A stretch of 64,000 nucleotides of DNA. Origin: Kineosporia babensis (GTDB taxonomy: Bacteria > Actinomycetota > Actinomycetes > Actinomycetales > Kineosporiaceae). Position numbers and translations under genes: made by a program. This document shows positions 45,113 to 54,246 of the stretch, in pieces (position 1 is the first letter of the stretch; every line of letters starts with the position of its first letter). Below the pieces are notes generated by a model. That model was not told the origin of the DNA, made no database searches, and saw only the letters and a list, made by a program, of their open reading frames with translations. The DNA lies in the NCBI RefSeq assembly GCF_021129305.1, contig NZ_JAJOMB010000005.1:1-64000 (forward strand). Reading direction: 5' to 3'.

Positions 45113-45880
45113 TCAGTTCTGCCCGCCGAAGGGGTACTGCGCGGGGGCGTCGGCACCGGAGTCGTAACCACCCCGGGTCGGCAGGGGCGCTCCGTAGGGA
45201 GCAGCACCGACACCGGCCGGCTGGGACTGCGGCTGCTGCGGGCCCCGGGTGGGCACGACGGCGGCCTTGGACTCCAGCTCGCGCAGCTGGCCCTCCAGGT
45301 AGGACTTCAGGCGGCTGCGGTACTCCCGCTCGAAGGCCCGCAGCTCGTCGATCTTGCGCTCGAGCAGCGAACGCTCCTGCTCCAGCGAGCCGAGGGTCTG
45401 ACGCTGCTTCTCCTCAGCCTCACGGATCAGGCGGTTGGAGTGCTCGCGAGCCTCGCCCACGATCCGGTCGCGGGTCTGCTCACCGTTGCGCACGTACTCG
45501 TCGTGCAGCTTCTGGGCCAGGGCGAGCATGCCGGCTGCGGCCTCGGGGCCCTGGGCCGGCGACTCCATGACGGCGGGAACCCGGACCGGCTCCGGAGCGA
45601 CCGCGGCCACCGGCTGCGGTGCGGGCTGCGGGGTCGGCATCGGGGCGGGCGCCGGCGGTTCGGGGGCGGACTCGCGGGCCACGTTGGCACGGGACAGTTC
45701 GCCCACGCGGCGCTCGCAGGAGCTCAGCTTGCCGCGCAGCTCCTCGTTCTCCTCGCCGAGACGACGCAGCTCGTTGACGACCTCGTCCAGGAAGTCGTCT
45801 ACCTCGTCCTGGTCGTAGCCCTCACGAAACTTTGTCGCCTGGAAGCGCTTATTAACAACGTCTTCGGGCGTCAACGCCAT
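45113..45880 (-). CDS. wag31: Polar growth and division protein DivIVA/Wag31
   Basis: Coiled-coil scaffold that gathers at curved membrane and directs polar wall growth in actinobacteria. The 255-residue protein has the N-terminal lipid-binding domain (residues 1-60, LTPEDVVNKRFQATKFREGYD), a Pro/Ala-rich linker (about 70-115), and a long coiled coil (about 115-205, EAREHSNRLIREAEEKQRQ). The C-terminus is Gly/Pro-rich. ATG start. Placement beyond yggT and sepF is standard. Confidence 0.95.
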   Translation of the reverse strand: MALTPEDVVNKRFQATKFREGYDQDEVDDFLDEVVNELRRLGEENEELRGKLSSCERRVGELSRANVARESAPEPPAPAPMPTPQPAPQPVAAVAPEPVRVPAVMESPAQGPEAAAGMLALAQKLHDEYVRNGEQTRDRIVGEAREHSNRLIREAEEKQRQTLGSLEQERSLLERKIDELRAFEREYRSRLKSYLEGQLRELESKAAVVPTRGPQQPQSQPAGVGAAPYGAPLPTRGGYDSGADAPAQYPFGGQN

Positions 45881-46050
45881 CTGGTCACCTCGCGTTGGTC
45901 ACTCAATCGGAAGTGCGGAGCCGCTGCTACGCCACCGTACCGGAAGCTGACGCTACACAAGGTCGGAGCAGAAGACCACTTCCGGAGCAACGGACCGTCA
46001 TGTGTCACGCACGCTGTGTCACCTAAAGGTGCGACGTACGCCATTCGAGG

Positions 46051-46332
46051 CTACGGCCGCAGCACCTGCATCAGGATGCTCACTATGAGGAACAACACGA
46101 TGAAGGCGAGATCCAGTTGGATCGCCCCGATGCGCAGCGGCGGGAGCAGCCGGCGCAGCGCCTTCAGCGGCGGATCGGTGCCCGAGTAGATCCCCTCGGC
46201 GATCACCAGCACCACGCCCCGCGGGCGCCAGTCCCGGGCGAACACCTGGATCCAGTCGATCACCAGCCGGCCGATCAGGATGATGAAGAACAGGAAGACG
46301 ACGTAATAGAGCAGGTACCTGATCACGTCCAC
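46051..46332 (-). CDS. YggT-family membrane protein
   Basis: A 93-residue protein with two hydrophobic segments (about 3-30 and 70-92) around a conserved loop with PLKALRRLLPPLRIGAIQLDL, typical of YggT. The family is linked to division clusters in Gram-positive bacteria; its role is not settled. The GTG at 46332 is chosen for family length; a GTG 6 bases further in is possible and a much longer version has no homology-like features. Confidence 0.88.
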   Translation of the reverse strand: MDVIRYLLYYVVFLFFIILIGRLVIDWIQVFARDWRPRGVVLVIAEGIYSGTDPPLKALRRLLPPLRIGAIQLDLAFIVLFLIVSILMQVLRP

Positions 46333-46805
46333 GACGGTTACGACTCCGCTTGCACTCAAGGTTCGGAACGGTCCGGCCCGGACCACGTCTCGTGGCGGGC
46401 CGGCCGAGAAGGACGGCTGCAGTCGAACGGCGTTCACCGTAGCGAACCGGGCATCGATGTATCCGCCCGGATCGCCTAGGATGATCCATGTTGCCCGTCA
46501 CGGCGGCCCGACCGGCCGGATTCGACGGGAACAGTCGTCCTATGCATCAGCCGGTACAACGCACCGGCTGGCCGTGCGGTGCCCACACTCGCCCGTCCGG
46601 CGGAAAGCGACCTCGGGCGGCCCATCGGCCGCGCAACACCGCCCGCACGGGCAGGCAAGCTTCAAGCGAAGGCTGCCCCGGCGGGCCCACTGGCATGCCC
46701 GGATCCGCCCGGACACACGAAAGAAACCGTCCACCCCTGCGCCAAGCAGGTGCGACGGGAGTGCAGATCCGCCCGGTCAGCGGGCGGTTGCCGTACCCCG
46801 GAAGA
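46333..46805. other. Intergenic gap between sepF and yggT
   Basis: 473 bases without a convincing gene; open frames here are arginine- and proline-rich noise. A small hairpin CCGCCCG/CGGGCGG (46769-46787) just past the sepF stop may be a terminator. The rest presumably holds the yggT promoter, which I could not identify with confidence. Confidence 0.45.
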
Positions 46806-47300
46806 TCAGGACTGGTTGAAGAACGCCGAGCGCTCGGTCGGCCGGGGCTTCTCCGGGGTCGCCACCTCGACGTTCGCCGGGGACAGCAGGAAGACCTTGC
46901 CGGTCACCTTCTCGATCGACCCGTGCAGACCGAAGACCAGCCCGGCGGAGAAGTCGACCAGACGCTTGGCGTCCGCGTCGTCCATGTCCGTCAGGTTCAT
47001 GATCACCGGCGTACCGGAGCGGAAGCTCTCGCCGATGGTCTTGGCCTCGTTGTACGTCCGGGGATGGATCGTGGTGATCCGGTGGATCTCGGCCGAGGGG
47101 TGCGCGACCACCCGGGCGATGTTCCCCTGGCCGGCGGCGCGGCCGATCGGCGTGACCGCCGCCCGGCGCTCCTCGCGCTCATCTTCGTCGTCCACGACCG
47201 GATCGAAGTCCTCGTCCTCGTACTCGTCGTACGCCGAGTAGCGGTCGTCGTCCTCGGCAAGGCCCAGGTACACCATGGTCTTGCGCAGTGCGCCGCTCAT
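46806..47300 (-). CDS. sepF: Cell division protein SepF
   Basis: Membrane anchor and bundler of FtsZ in actinobacteria, which lack FtsA. The 164-residue protein starts with an amphipathic helix ([13 protein letters not shown]), has an acidic linker rich in Asp, Glu and Tyr (about 20-48), and the SepF core (about 75-155, [31 protein letters not shown]). The ATG at 47300 is chosen because GGAGG lies 5 bases upstream; an in-frame codon 24 bases earlier is less likely. Confidence 0.95.
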   Translation of the reverse strand: MSGALRKTMVYLGLAEDDDRYSAYDEYEDEDFDPVVDDEDEREERRAAVTPIGRAAGQGNIARVVAHPSAEIHRITTIHPRTYNEAKTIGESFRSGTPVIMNLTDMDDADAKRLVDFSAGLVFGLHGSIEKVTGKVFLLSPANVEVATPEKPRPTERSAFFNQS

Positions 47301-47646
47301 CGAAACCTCCGCATGTTCGCTCACCCTGCGACGAAGCTACCCGAGGGGCGGCCCCGGACCGGGGACCACGCTTCCGACACGCAGATGACTTGCTCCGTGA
47401 CTCAGCGCTTGCACAAATTCCCCGGTCTCGCCACCGGAAAAGGCGGTTGCCTCCGGGTGCTTGATCAGTAGATGCAGGAAGAGCCGCAAAAGTTCGCAAT
47501 CGCCCCGATCTGGGGCCCAAGTCACAACAACTGCGGGCCGACGGACCCGACACGGGCGGTGATCACGCCCGTCACCGGACCGCTCGCCGAATCCGAAGAT
47601 CACGACTTGGTCTCGCTCGTGTCGTTCGGCGCGTCGGGCAAACGAA
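47301..47646. other. Intergenic gap between ftsZ and sepF where pgeF and yggS are expected
   Basis: In most actinobacteria two genes, pgeF (YfiH) and yggS, lie between ftsZ and sepF. Here there is only a short intergenic stretch with no frame resembling either. The sepF promoter must be here, since ftsZ ends in a strong terminator, but no clear boxes were found. Confidence 0.55.
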
Positions 47647-47690
47647 ACCGGGGCGACGAGGTGAGCTGCAGCACACTTCGTCGCCCCGGT
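47647..47690 (-). terminator. Terminator of ftsZ
   Basis: Perfect 13-bp stem ACCGGGGCGACGA/TCGTCGCCCCGGT with an 18-base loop, starting 10 bases past the ftsZ stop and followed on the minus strand by TTCGTTTG. Confidence 0.85.
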
Positions 47691-47699
47691 CCCGGTGTC

Positions 47700-49100
47700 C
47701 TACTTCAGGAAATCAGGGACATCCAGGTCGTCGTCGTCCAGCACGATCGGCCGCGGGGTGCGGGCCGGGCGCGGATCCGTCACCTCGATCACCCGCGGCG
47801 GGGTGGGCGTCGGGTCGTTGTGCACCTCGGACTGCTCGGCGTACTCGGCCTCGCCGGAGTGCCGCCAGCTCTCGGCCTCCGGCTCGGGGGCCGGCGGGTT
47901 CAGCGGCGTCGGCTGGGCGTAGCCGTGGTTGCCGCCCTGCCCGTAGCCGTTGCCGGCGATCGGGATCGGGGTGGGCGCGGTGACCGGCTGCTGCGGGATC
48001 GGCCCGGTGCCGTACTGGCTCGGCGCCGAAGCGCCGGCCGGCAGCGGGGTAGCCGCCTGGACGTGCGCCGGGCGTTGCTGGCCGGAGCTCGGAGGTATCT
48101 GTTGCCGCCCGCTGACCTGCCCCAACGCGTTCTGGTCGGAGCGTTTCACCGGGCTGCCGCCGTCGAAGCCGGCCGCGATCACGGTGACTCGCACCTCGTC
48201 GCCCAGGGCGTCGTCGATCACCGCACCGAAGATGATGTTGGCCTCCGGGTGGGCCGCCTCCTGGACCAGCCGGGCCGCCTCGTTGATCTCGAAGAGGCCC
48301 AGGTCGGAGCCACCCTGGATGGACAGCAGCACACCGTGCGCGCCGTCCACGCTGGCTTCCAGCAGTGGCGAGGAGATCGCCGTCTCGGCCGCCTGGATGG
48401 CCCGGTCCTCACCGCGGGCCGAGCCGATCCCCATCAGCGCGCTGCCGGCCCCCTGCATCACCGACTTCACGTCGGCGAAGTCCAGGTTGATCAGGCCGGG
48501 GGTGGTGATCAGGTCGGTGATGCCCTGGACACCGGACAGCAGCACCTGGTCGGCCGAGCGGAAGGCGTCGAGCACGCTGACGTGCCGGTCGCTGATCGAC
48601 AGCAGCCGGTCGTTCGGGATGGTGATGAGGGTGTCGACCTCTTCGCGCAGGCTGGTGATGCCCGAGTCGGCCTGGGTGGAGCGGCGCCGGCCCTCGAAGG
48701 TGAACGGCCGGGTGACCACACCGATCGTCAGGGCGCCGAGCGAGCGGGCGATCCGGGCGACCACCGGCGCACCACCGGTGCCCGTGCCACCACCCTCGCC
48801 GGCGGTCACGAAGACCATGTCGGCGCCCTTGATCACTTCTTCGATCTCTTCGGCGTGGTCCTCGGCGGCCTTGCGGCCGACCTCCGGATCGGCGCCGGCG
48901 CCCAGGCCACGGGTGAGCTCCCGGCCTACGTCGAGCTTGACGTCGGCGTCGCTCATCAGCAGCGCCTGCGCGTCGGTGTTGATCGCGATGAACTCGACGC
49001 CCTTGAGTCCCACCTCGATCATCCGGTTGACCGCGTTGACGCCGCCGCCACCGATACCTACAACCTTGATGACCGCGAGGTAGTTCTGCGGAGCTGCCAC
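47700..49100 (-). CDS. ftsZ: Cell division protein FtsZ
   Basis: Tubulin-like GTPase that forms the division ring. The 466-residue protein has the N-terminal [16 protein letters not shown], the T4 loop [13 protein letters not shown] (usually ...GAAPVVA), and the T7 loop region [12 protein letters not shown] long variable linker (about 320-450, Pro/Gln/Gly-rich) ends in the conserved tail [11 protein letters not shown], which binds SepF and other partners. GTG start after GAGAGG. It has its own promoter and terminator. Confidence 0.97.
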   Translation of the reverse strand: MAAPQNYLAVIKVVGIGGGGVNAVNRMIEVGLKGVEFIAINTDAQALLMSDADVKLDVGRELTRGLGAGADPEVGRKAAEDHAEEIEEVIKGADMVFVTAGEGGGTGTGGAPVVARIARSLGALTIGVVTRPFTFEGRRRSTQADSGITSLREEVDTLITIPNDRLLSISDRHVSVLDAFRSADQVLLSGVQGITDLITTPGLINLDFADVKSVMQGAGSALMGIGSARGEDRAIQAAETAISSPLLEASVDGAHGVLLSIQGGSDLGLFEINEAARLVQEAAHPEANIIFGAVIDDALGDEVRVTVIAAGFDGGSPVKRSDQNALGQVSGRQQIPPSSGQQRPAHVQAATPLPAGASAPSQYGTGPIPQQPVTAPTPIPIAGNGYGQGGNHGYAQPTPLNPPAPEPEAESWRHSGEAEYAEQSEVHNDPTPTPPRVIEVTDPRPARTPRPIVLDDDDLDVPDFLK

Positions 49101-49153
49101 GTCGGGGTGCCTCTCGCTCGCCGGATCCGTAGACCCTCACCCTCAACTGGAGG

Positions 49154-49182
49154 GTTATAGTTATGTCAGCCTGTCCTGATAA
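49154..49182 (-). promoter_or_regulatory. Candidate promoter of ftsZ
   Basis: TTATCA (49177-49182) and TATAAC (49154-49159) are 17 bases apart on the minus strand, 54 bases before the ftsZ GTG. It lies in the 202-base gap after ftsQ, which also fits the separate control of ftsZ seen in other actinobacteria. Confidence 0.5.
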
Positions 49183-49302
49183 GCGAACGTAGGTGTCCTC
49201 CCGGGGCCTTTCAACGACCTCGGGGGTGTGTCGCCCGGCGGAGTCAATCCCCTGGCCGGGCAACCGGGCCGAAGCCTTCGATCACCTTGCGTTCGCGGGG
49301 AA

Positions 49303-50355
49303 CTACGAAGCGGTGGACGGCATCTCCGGCGCCCGCACGTCGTAGCTCTTCGCCTTCTGCTTGAGCAGGGCCGTCAGCACGGTGGCCTTCTGCTCGCCCT
49401 GCTCCGCATCGCCCCACTGCACCAGCACGGTGCGGTTCCCGGCGTTCTTCAGCGGGGCGGAGAGTCTCAGCCAGATCCCGTCCGGGGAGCTGGTGCCGAT
49501 CGCCTTCAGCCGGCTGCTGAGGTTCTCCGGCAGGCCCTCGCGCACCGCCAGCACCCCGCGCAGGTTGGCGACGCTGTTCTTGTGGCCGAGCTCGACCTCG
49601 ATCTGCGGCACCCCGGCCGGGACGTTCTTGGCCGGGCGGGTCTCGATCACCACGCCCTCGTCGTCGACCAGCTGCATCATCAGCATCGGGCCGGTCGACT
49701 CCCCGGCGGTGGAGTTGCCCGCCACCCGGCTCGAGGGCAGCGCCGCCACCGGCCGCCGCTCGTTCACCTCGACCTGCAGGACACCCGGCCAGGACCGGCT
49801 GACCTCGACATCCTTGACCAGCCGGAGCTTCCCGACCTGCGCACCGATCTCCCCGGTACGGGCCAGCAGGAGTGAGTGCCCCAGCTCGGTCTCCGCGACC
49901 GCGCGCACCTCGGACTCGCTGACCCGGTCCAGCCCGGCGATCTGCACCTGGTTGACCGTGGCCCACGGCGAGAAGATCACCGCCCACACACCGGCGGTGA
50001 CGGCGATCACGGTGGTCACCGCGATCAGGGTCTGCCGACGCCGGCGGGCCCGGGCCCGCGCGGCGAACCGCTGGGCCGAGGTCTTGGACACCACCGAGCG
50101 GGTCCGGACCGGGGCCGCGGCCAGGCCGGCCGAGCGACTGGCCGTGACCGTGCGCTTCGCCTTGGCCTTGGCCACCGGCTTCTTCTTCGGAGTCGGCTTC
50201 TTCTTCGGCCCAGGCTTCGGCTGAGCAGTGCTTTTACCAGCGGACGCGGCCCCGCCCGGCTTGCGTCGGGGAGCGGATCCCCGGCCCGTCGCCGTGCGGG
50301 GCGTGGCGCTTCGACCCGGTCGCCGGCCAGGTCCGCTGGAAGCGTTGCGGCTCAT
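49303..50355 (-). CDS. ftsQ: Cell division protein FtsQ with basic N-terminal tail
   Basis: Bitopic divisome protein linking FtsB/FtsL to the ring. The 350-residue product has an exceptional cytoplasmic tail of about 110 residues full of Lys, Pro and Ala (PKPGPKKKPTPKKKPVAKAK). One membrane helix (about 113-132, TLIAVTTVIAVTAGVWAVIF) follows, then a POTRA domain (VNQVQIAGLDRVSESEV) and the FtsQ beta domain. It overlaps murC by 4 bases. Confidence 0.92.
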   Translation of the reverse strand: MSRNASSGPGRRPGRSATPRTATGRGSAPRRKPGGAASAGKSTAQPKPGPKKKPTPKKKPVAKAKAKRTVTASRSAGLAAAPVRTRSVVSKTSAQRFAARARARRRRQTLIAVTTVIAVTAGVWAVIFSPWATVNQVQIAGLDRVSESEVRAVAETELGHSLLLARTGEIGAQVGKLRLVKDVEVSRSWPGVLQVEVNERRPVAALPSSRVAGNSTAGESTGPMLMMQLVDDEGVVIETRPAKNVPAGVPQIEVELGHKNSVANLRGVLAVREGLPENLSSRLKAIGTSSPDGIWLRLSAPLKNAGNRTVLVQWGDAEQGEQKATVLTALLKQKAKSYDVRAPEMPSTAS

Positions 50356-51887
50356 GCCGACCGGTGCTCGCCGTCGCTGTGGCGCAGGGCCGCCAGAATG
50401 GCCGGGCCCAGGGTGGTGATGTCGCCGGCGCCGATGGTCAGCACCAGGTCGCCCTTCTGCACCCGGGCCACCACTTCCTCGACCGCGGCCGCGGCCGTGG
50501 CCCGGTAGGCCACCTGGGACTGCGGCAGGCGTACCGCGTTCGAGACCAGTTCGCCGGTGACGCCGGGCTCGGGATCCTCCCGGGCGGCGTACACGTCGAG
50601 CACCACCACCTCGTCGGCCAGCGACAGGGCGGCGCCGAAGTCGTCGGCGAAGATCCGGGTCCGGCTGAACAGGTGCGGCTGGAACACCGCCAGCACCCGG
50701 CCCTCCCCCACCACGGCCCGGGCGGCCTTCAGTACCGCCCGCACCTCGGTCGGGTGGTGCGCGTAGTCGTCGACCACCCGCACCCCGTGCTCGGTGCCCT
50801 TGTCCTCGAACCGCCGGCGGGTGCCGCCGAAGCTGCGGACCGCGGTCAGCGCAGGCGCGCCGGAGACCCCGAAGTGCCGGGCCACGCACCAGGCCGCCAC
50901 CGCGTTCAGGGCGTTGTGCACCCCCGGGACCCGCAGCGTGACCGGGCCGATCCGGGTGCCGTCGGGCCGGGCCTCGATCGCGAACTGCACACCCTCGGGC
51001 GTCTCTTCGAGGTCGACCAGGCGTACGTCGTTGTCCTCGCCCAGGCCGTAACGGCAGATCCGCACGGCGTGGCCGGCCAGCTCGTCGTGGGCCTGCTCCA
51101 GCACCCGGCGCACGCCCGGGTCGTCGCCGCAGCCCACGACCATGCCGCCGGGCACCACCTTCTGGCTGAACTCGACGAAGGCGGCCTCGACCGCCTCGGC
51201 GCTGCCGTAGTGGTCCAGGTGGTCGGGCTCGACGTTGGTGATCACCGCGACCTCGGGCCGGTAGAGCAGGAACGAGCCGTCCGACTCGTCCGCCTCGGCC
51301 ACGAAGATGTCGCCGGAGCCGTCGTGCGCACCCTGCCCACCCTCGGTGAGCTCGCCGCCGATCGCGAACGAGGGGTCCAGCCCGCACTCGCGCAGCAGCA
51401 CCGTGGTCATGCCGGTGGTGGTGGTCTTGCCGTGGGTACCGGCGATCGCCACCGGGCGGCGGCCGGTCATCAGCGCGGCCAGCGCCTCGGAACGGTGCAG
51501 CACCCGCAGGCCCTTCTCCCGCGCCTCGAGGAGCTCCGGGTTGTCCGGCCGGACCGCGGTGGAGATCACCACGGTGGAGCCGGCCGGCACCTGGTCGGCG
51601 CTGTGCCCGATGAACACGGCGGCGCCCCCGGCCCGCAGCCCGGTCAGCACCGGGCTGTCCCGGCTGTCGCTGCCGGAGACCACGGCGCCGCGGGCCAGCA
51701 GCAGCCGGGCGATGCCGGACATCCCGGCCCCGCCGATCCCGATCAGGTGCGCGGCCAGGATCGGTTCGTCCACCAGCGGCGCACCGTCGGCGCTGGTCAC
51801 CGTGGCCTCGCCGGAGATCCGGCCACCGACCCGCTGGCCACCGATGGTGGGCACGCTCAGCTCGGCGTCCTGCTCGGGTTGCGTCAT
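50352..51887 (-). CDS. murC: UDP-N-acetylmuramate--L-alanine ligase
   Basis: Adds the first amino acid of the wall peptide. The 511-residue enzyme has IGIGGAGMSGIARLLL, the P-loop GTHGKTTTTGM, EADESDGSFL, the DHLDHYGS motif, GVHNALNAVAAW, GTRRRFE and YAHHPTEVRAVL. All ligase motifs are intact, in contrast to the murD homologue nearby. An N-terminal extension of about 40 residues precedes the core. Confidence 0.96.
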   Translation of the reverse strand: MTQPEQDAELSVPTIGGQRVGGRISGEATVTSADGAPLVDEPILAAHLIGIGGAGMSGIARLLLARGAVVSGSDSRDSPVLTGLRAGGAAVFIGHSADQVPAGSTVVISTAVRPDNPELLEAREKGLRVLHRSEALAALMTGRRPVAIAGTHGKTTTTGMTTVLLRECGLDPSFAIGGELTEGGQGAHDGSGDIFVAEADESDGSFLLYRPEVAVITNVEPDHLDHYGSAEAVEAAFVEFSQKVVPGGMVVGCGDDPGVRRVLEQAHDELAGHAVRICRYGLGEDNDVRLVDLEETPEGVQFAIEARPDGTRIGPVTLRVPGVHNALNAVAAWCVARHFGVSGAPALTAVRSFGGTRRRFEDKGTEHGVRVVDDYAHHPTEVRAVLKAARAVVGEGRVLAVFQPHLFSRTRIFADDFGAALSLADEVVVLDVYAAREDPEPGVTGELVSNAVRLPQSQVAYRATAAAAVEEVVARVQKGDLVLTIGAGDITTLGPAILAALRHSDGEHRSA

Positions 51888-51895
51888 CGGGCTTG

Positions 51896-52987
51896 TTACC
51901 TTCCTGCGTGCGAGCGGGCCGCAGCCACCTCGACCATGGACGCGAGCCGCTCGTCGGCGTCGCGGATGCCGAACCGGGCCGCCGCATCGCCCATCGCGTG
52001 CAGCCGGGCCGGGTCGCTGAGCAGCGGGACCAGCACGTTCGCGACCCAGGTGGGGGTGCAGGCGGCGTTGTCGATCAGCAGCCCGCCACCGGCCGCGACC
52101 ACCGGCTCGGCGTTGTGCCGCTGCTCGCCGTTGCCGATCGGCAGCGGCACGTAGGCGGCGGGCAGGCCCAGCGCGGTGACCTCGCTGACGTTGCCCGCGC
52201 CGGAGCGGCAGACCACCATGTCGGCGGCGGCGAAGGCCAGGTCCATCCGGTCGAGGTACTCGGTGACCACGTAGCCGGCGGGCGGCTCACCGTCGAACGG
52301 CACGCTCTTGCCCCGGCCGGCGGTGTGCAGCACCTGGATCCCGGCGCCGTTCAGCAGCCAGGCGGTCTTGCCGAAGGTGTCGTTCAGCTGCTGCGCGCCG
52401 AGCGAGCCGCCGGTCACGAACAGCGTGGTCTGGTTGGGCTTCAGGCCCAGCGCCACCCGGGCGGTCTCACGCTGCGAGTACCGGTCCAGAGTGGTGATCT
52501 GCCGGCGCAGCGGCAGGCCGATCACCTGGCCGTTGCGCAGCGGGGTACCCGGGAAGGTGACACCGACGTGCGGCGTGAGCCAGGAACCGAGGCGGTTGGC
52601 CAGACCGGGCCGGGCGTTGGCCTCGTGCACCACGATCGGCACCCCGAGGCGGCGCGCGGCCAGGTAGGCCGGCGAGGACACGTAGCCGCCGAAACCGACC
52701 ATCACGTCGGCGTCACGCAGCACCGCGGCGGCCGCGTCGATCGCAGCCTTCAGCTTGCCCGGCAGCTTGAACACCTCGGGCGAGGGCTTGCGCGGTAGCG
52801 GTACCCGGGGCATCAGCTCCAGGTCGTAGCCCGCTGCCGGGACCAGCCGGGCCTCCAGGCCCTCGGCGGTGCCCAGCGCGGTGATCTTCGTGGCCGGGTC
52901 GCGACGGCGCAGGCAGTCAGCCAGTGCCAGAAGCGGGGCGATGTGGCCGGTGGTGCCACCCCCGGCCAGTACGACGGACAGACTCAT
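51896..52987 (-). CDS. murG: UDP-GlcNAc:lipid I N-acetylglucosaminyltransferase
   Basis: Makes lipid II from lipid I at the inner membrane face. The 363-residue GT-B enzyme has GGGTTGHIAPLLALA at the N-terminus, HEANARPGLANR, the mid-loop GGSLGAQQLND (usually GGSQGA), and the C-terminal CRSGAGNVSEVTALG and PIGNGEQRHNA. Two motif residues differ slightly from the commonest form (Q to L, T to N). It overlaps ftsW by 4 bases. Confidence 0.94.
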   Translation of the reverse strand: MSLSVVLAGGGTTGHIAPLLALADCLRRRDPATKITALGTAEGLEARLVPAAGYDLELMPRVPLPRKPSPEVFKLPGKLKAAIDAAAAVLRDADVMVGFGGYVSSPAYLAARRLGVPIVVHEANARPGLANRLGSWLTPHVGVTFPGTPLRNGQVIGLPLRRQITTLDRYSQRETARVALGLKPNQTTLFVTGGSLGAQQLNDTFGKTAWLLNGAGIQVLHTAGRGKSVPFDGEPPAGYVVTEYLDRMDLAFAAADMVVCRSGAGNVSEVTALGLPAAYVPLPIGNGEQRHNAEPVVAAGGGLLIDNAACTPTWVANVLVPLLSDPARLHAMGDAAARFGIRDADERLASMVEVAAARSHAGR

Positions 52988-54246
52988 CGGCTCCTGCCTT
53001 CCCTGCGTACCGGCAGCACAGCGAGGGAACGCTGTACCAGTCCGGCCCGTGCGGCCAGTGCCTCGGCCGCTCCTGATTCGCGCCGGGCGAAGCCCAGCAC
53101 CATGCCGATCGCGGCGAGCATCGTGACCAGTGCCGTACCGCCGCTGGAGACCAGCGGCAGCGGCATCCCGACGATCGGGAGCAGGCCGACGACCCCGCCG
53201 ATGTTGATCACCGAGTGGGTGACCACCCAGACCAGAACGCCTGCGGTGGCGATCTTCACGAACAGCTCCTCGGTGCGCAGCACGATCCGGGCCAGGCTGA
53301 GACACAGGGTCAGCAGCAGACCGATCACCAGCAACGTACCGATGAGCCCGAGCTCCTCGCCGATGATGGCGAAGATGAAGTCGTTGTGCGCCTCGGGCAG
53401 CAGGCCCCACTTCTCCCGGCTGCCGCCCAGGCCGACGCCGCCCCAGCCGCCGGTGGCCAGCGCCCACTGCCCGTGCACGCTCTGGAAGCAGCCGTCCATC
53501 ACGCTCTCGCTGGAGGCGTCGCAACCCTGCAGCCAGGTGCCGATCCGGCTCAGCCGGTTCCCGCTGACCAGCACCAGCATCAGCACCGCGAACATCAGCG
53601 CGCCGGCCGCCGCGGCGAAGATCCGCAGCGGGGCCCCGGCCACGAACAGCAGCCCGGCCACGATCGCCATCACCACCATCGCGGTGCCCAGGTCCTTGCC
53701 GCCCATGATCAGCAGGAGCAGCACCCCGGCCCCCGGCACCACCGGGATCAGCGCGTGCAGCGGCTGGTCCATCAGCGAGCGCTTGCGCACCAGCACGGTG
53801 GCGGACCAGACGATCAGCGCGAACTTGCCCACCTCGGCGGGCTGCAGGTTGAAACCGGCGATCGAGATCCAGCCGTAGTTGCCGTTGGTACCGGCCCGGA
53901 ACGGCGGGATCAGGGTGAGGAACTGCAGGACGAACGAGAACAGCAGCAGCGGCCAGGACAGCACCTGCCAGGTGCGGACCGGGATCCGCGAGCAGATCAC
54001 CAGGGCCGGGAAACCGATGGCGGCGAACATCGCCTGGCGCCAGAACTCGCTGAACGGCGAGGCCCCACTGGCGATCGAGGTGACGCTGGAACTGGAGAGC
54101 ACCATCACCAGACCGATGCAGGTCAGCGTGACGGTGGCCCCCAGCACCAGGTAGTACGAGGTCAGCGGCGCGTTCAGCCGGCCGGCCACCCGCTGCCCCA
54201 GACCCGGCGAGGCGCCGGCCCGGGGCGGATCGGCGGTGACGGTCAC
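52984..54246 (-). CDS. ftsW: Division-specific SEDS glycosyltransferase FtsW
   Basis: Polymerises glycan strands with FtsI at the septum. The 420-residue membrane protein has about ten helices, the conserved acidic motif GGKDLGTAMVV with the catalytic Asp, NLQPAEVGKFALIVW, and the C-terminal GMPLPLVSSGGTALV. Its ATG overlaps the stop of the murD homologue by 4 bases. Confidence 0.95.
   Translation of the reverse strand: MTVTADPPRAGASPGLGQRVAGRLNAPLTSYYLVLGATVTLTCIGLVMVLSSSSVTSIASGASPFSEFWRQAMFAAIGFPALVICSRIPVRTWQVLSWPLLLFSFVLQFLTLIPPFRAGTNGNYGWISIAGFNLQPAEVGKFALIVWSATVLVRKRSLMDQPLHALIPVVPGAGVLLLLIMGGKDLGTAMVVMAIVAGLLFVAGAPLRIFAAAAGALMFAVLMLVLVSGNRLSRIGTWLQGCDASSESVMDGCFQSVHGQWALATGGWGGVGLGGSREKWGLLPEAHNDFIFAIIGEELGLIGTLLVIGLLLTLCLSLARIVLRTEELFVKIATAGVLVWVVTHSVINIGGVVGLLPIVGMPLPLVSSGGTALVTMLAAIGMVLGFARRESGAAEALAARAGLVQRSLAVLPVRREGRSR

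Noticed and set aside
46457-46819. Plus-strand frames in the sepF-yggT gap
   Set aside because: Arg/Pro-rich chance frames without start signals; they run into sepF on the opposite strand.
52370-52440. MurG motif changes (GGSQGA to GGSLGA, SGAGT to SGAGN) as a sign of a second inactive enzyme
   Set aside because: The main UDP-GlcNAc and lipid motifs are otherwise intact, so these are treated as tolerated substitutions, unlike the multiple losses in the murD homologue.
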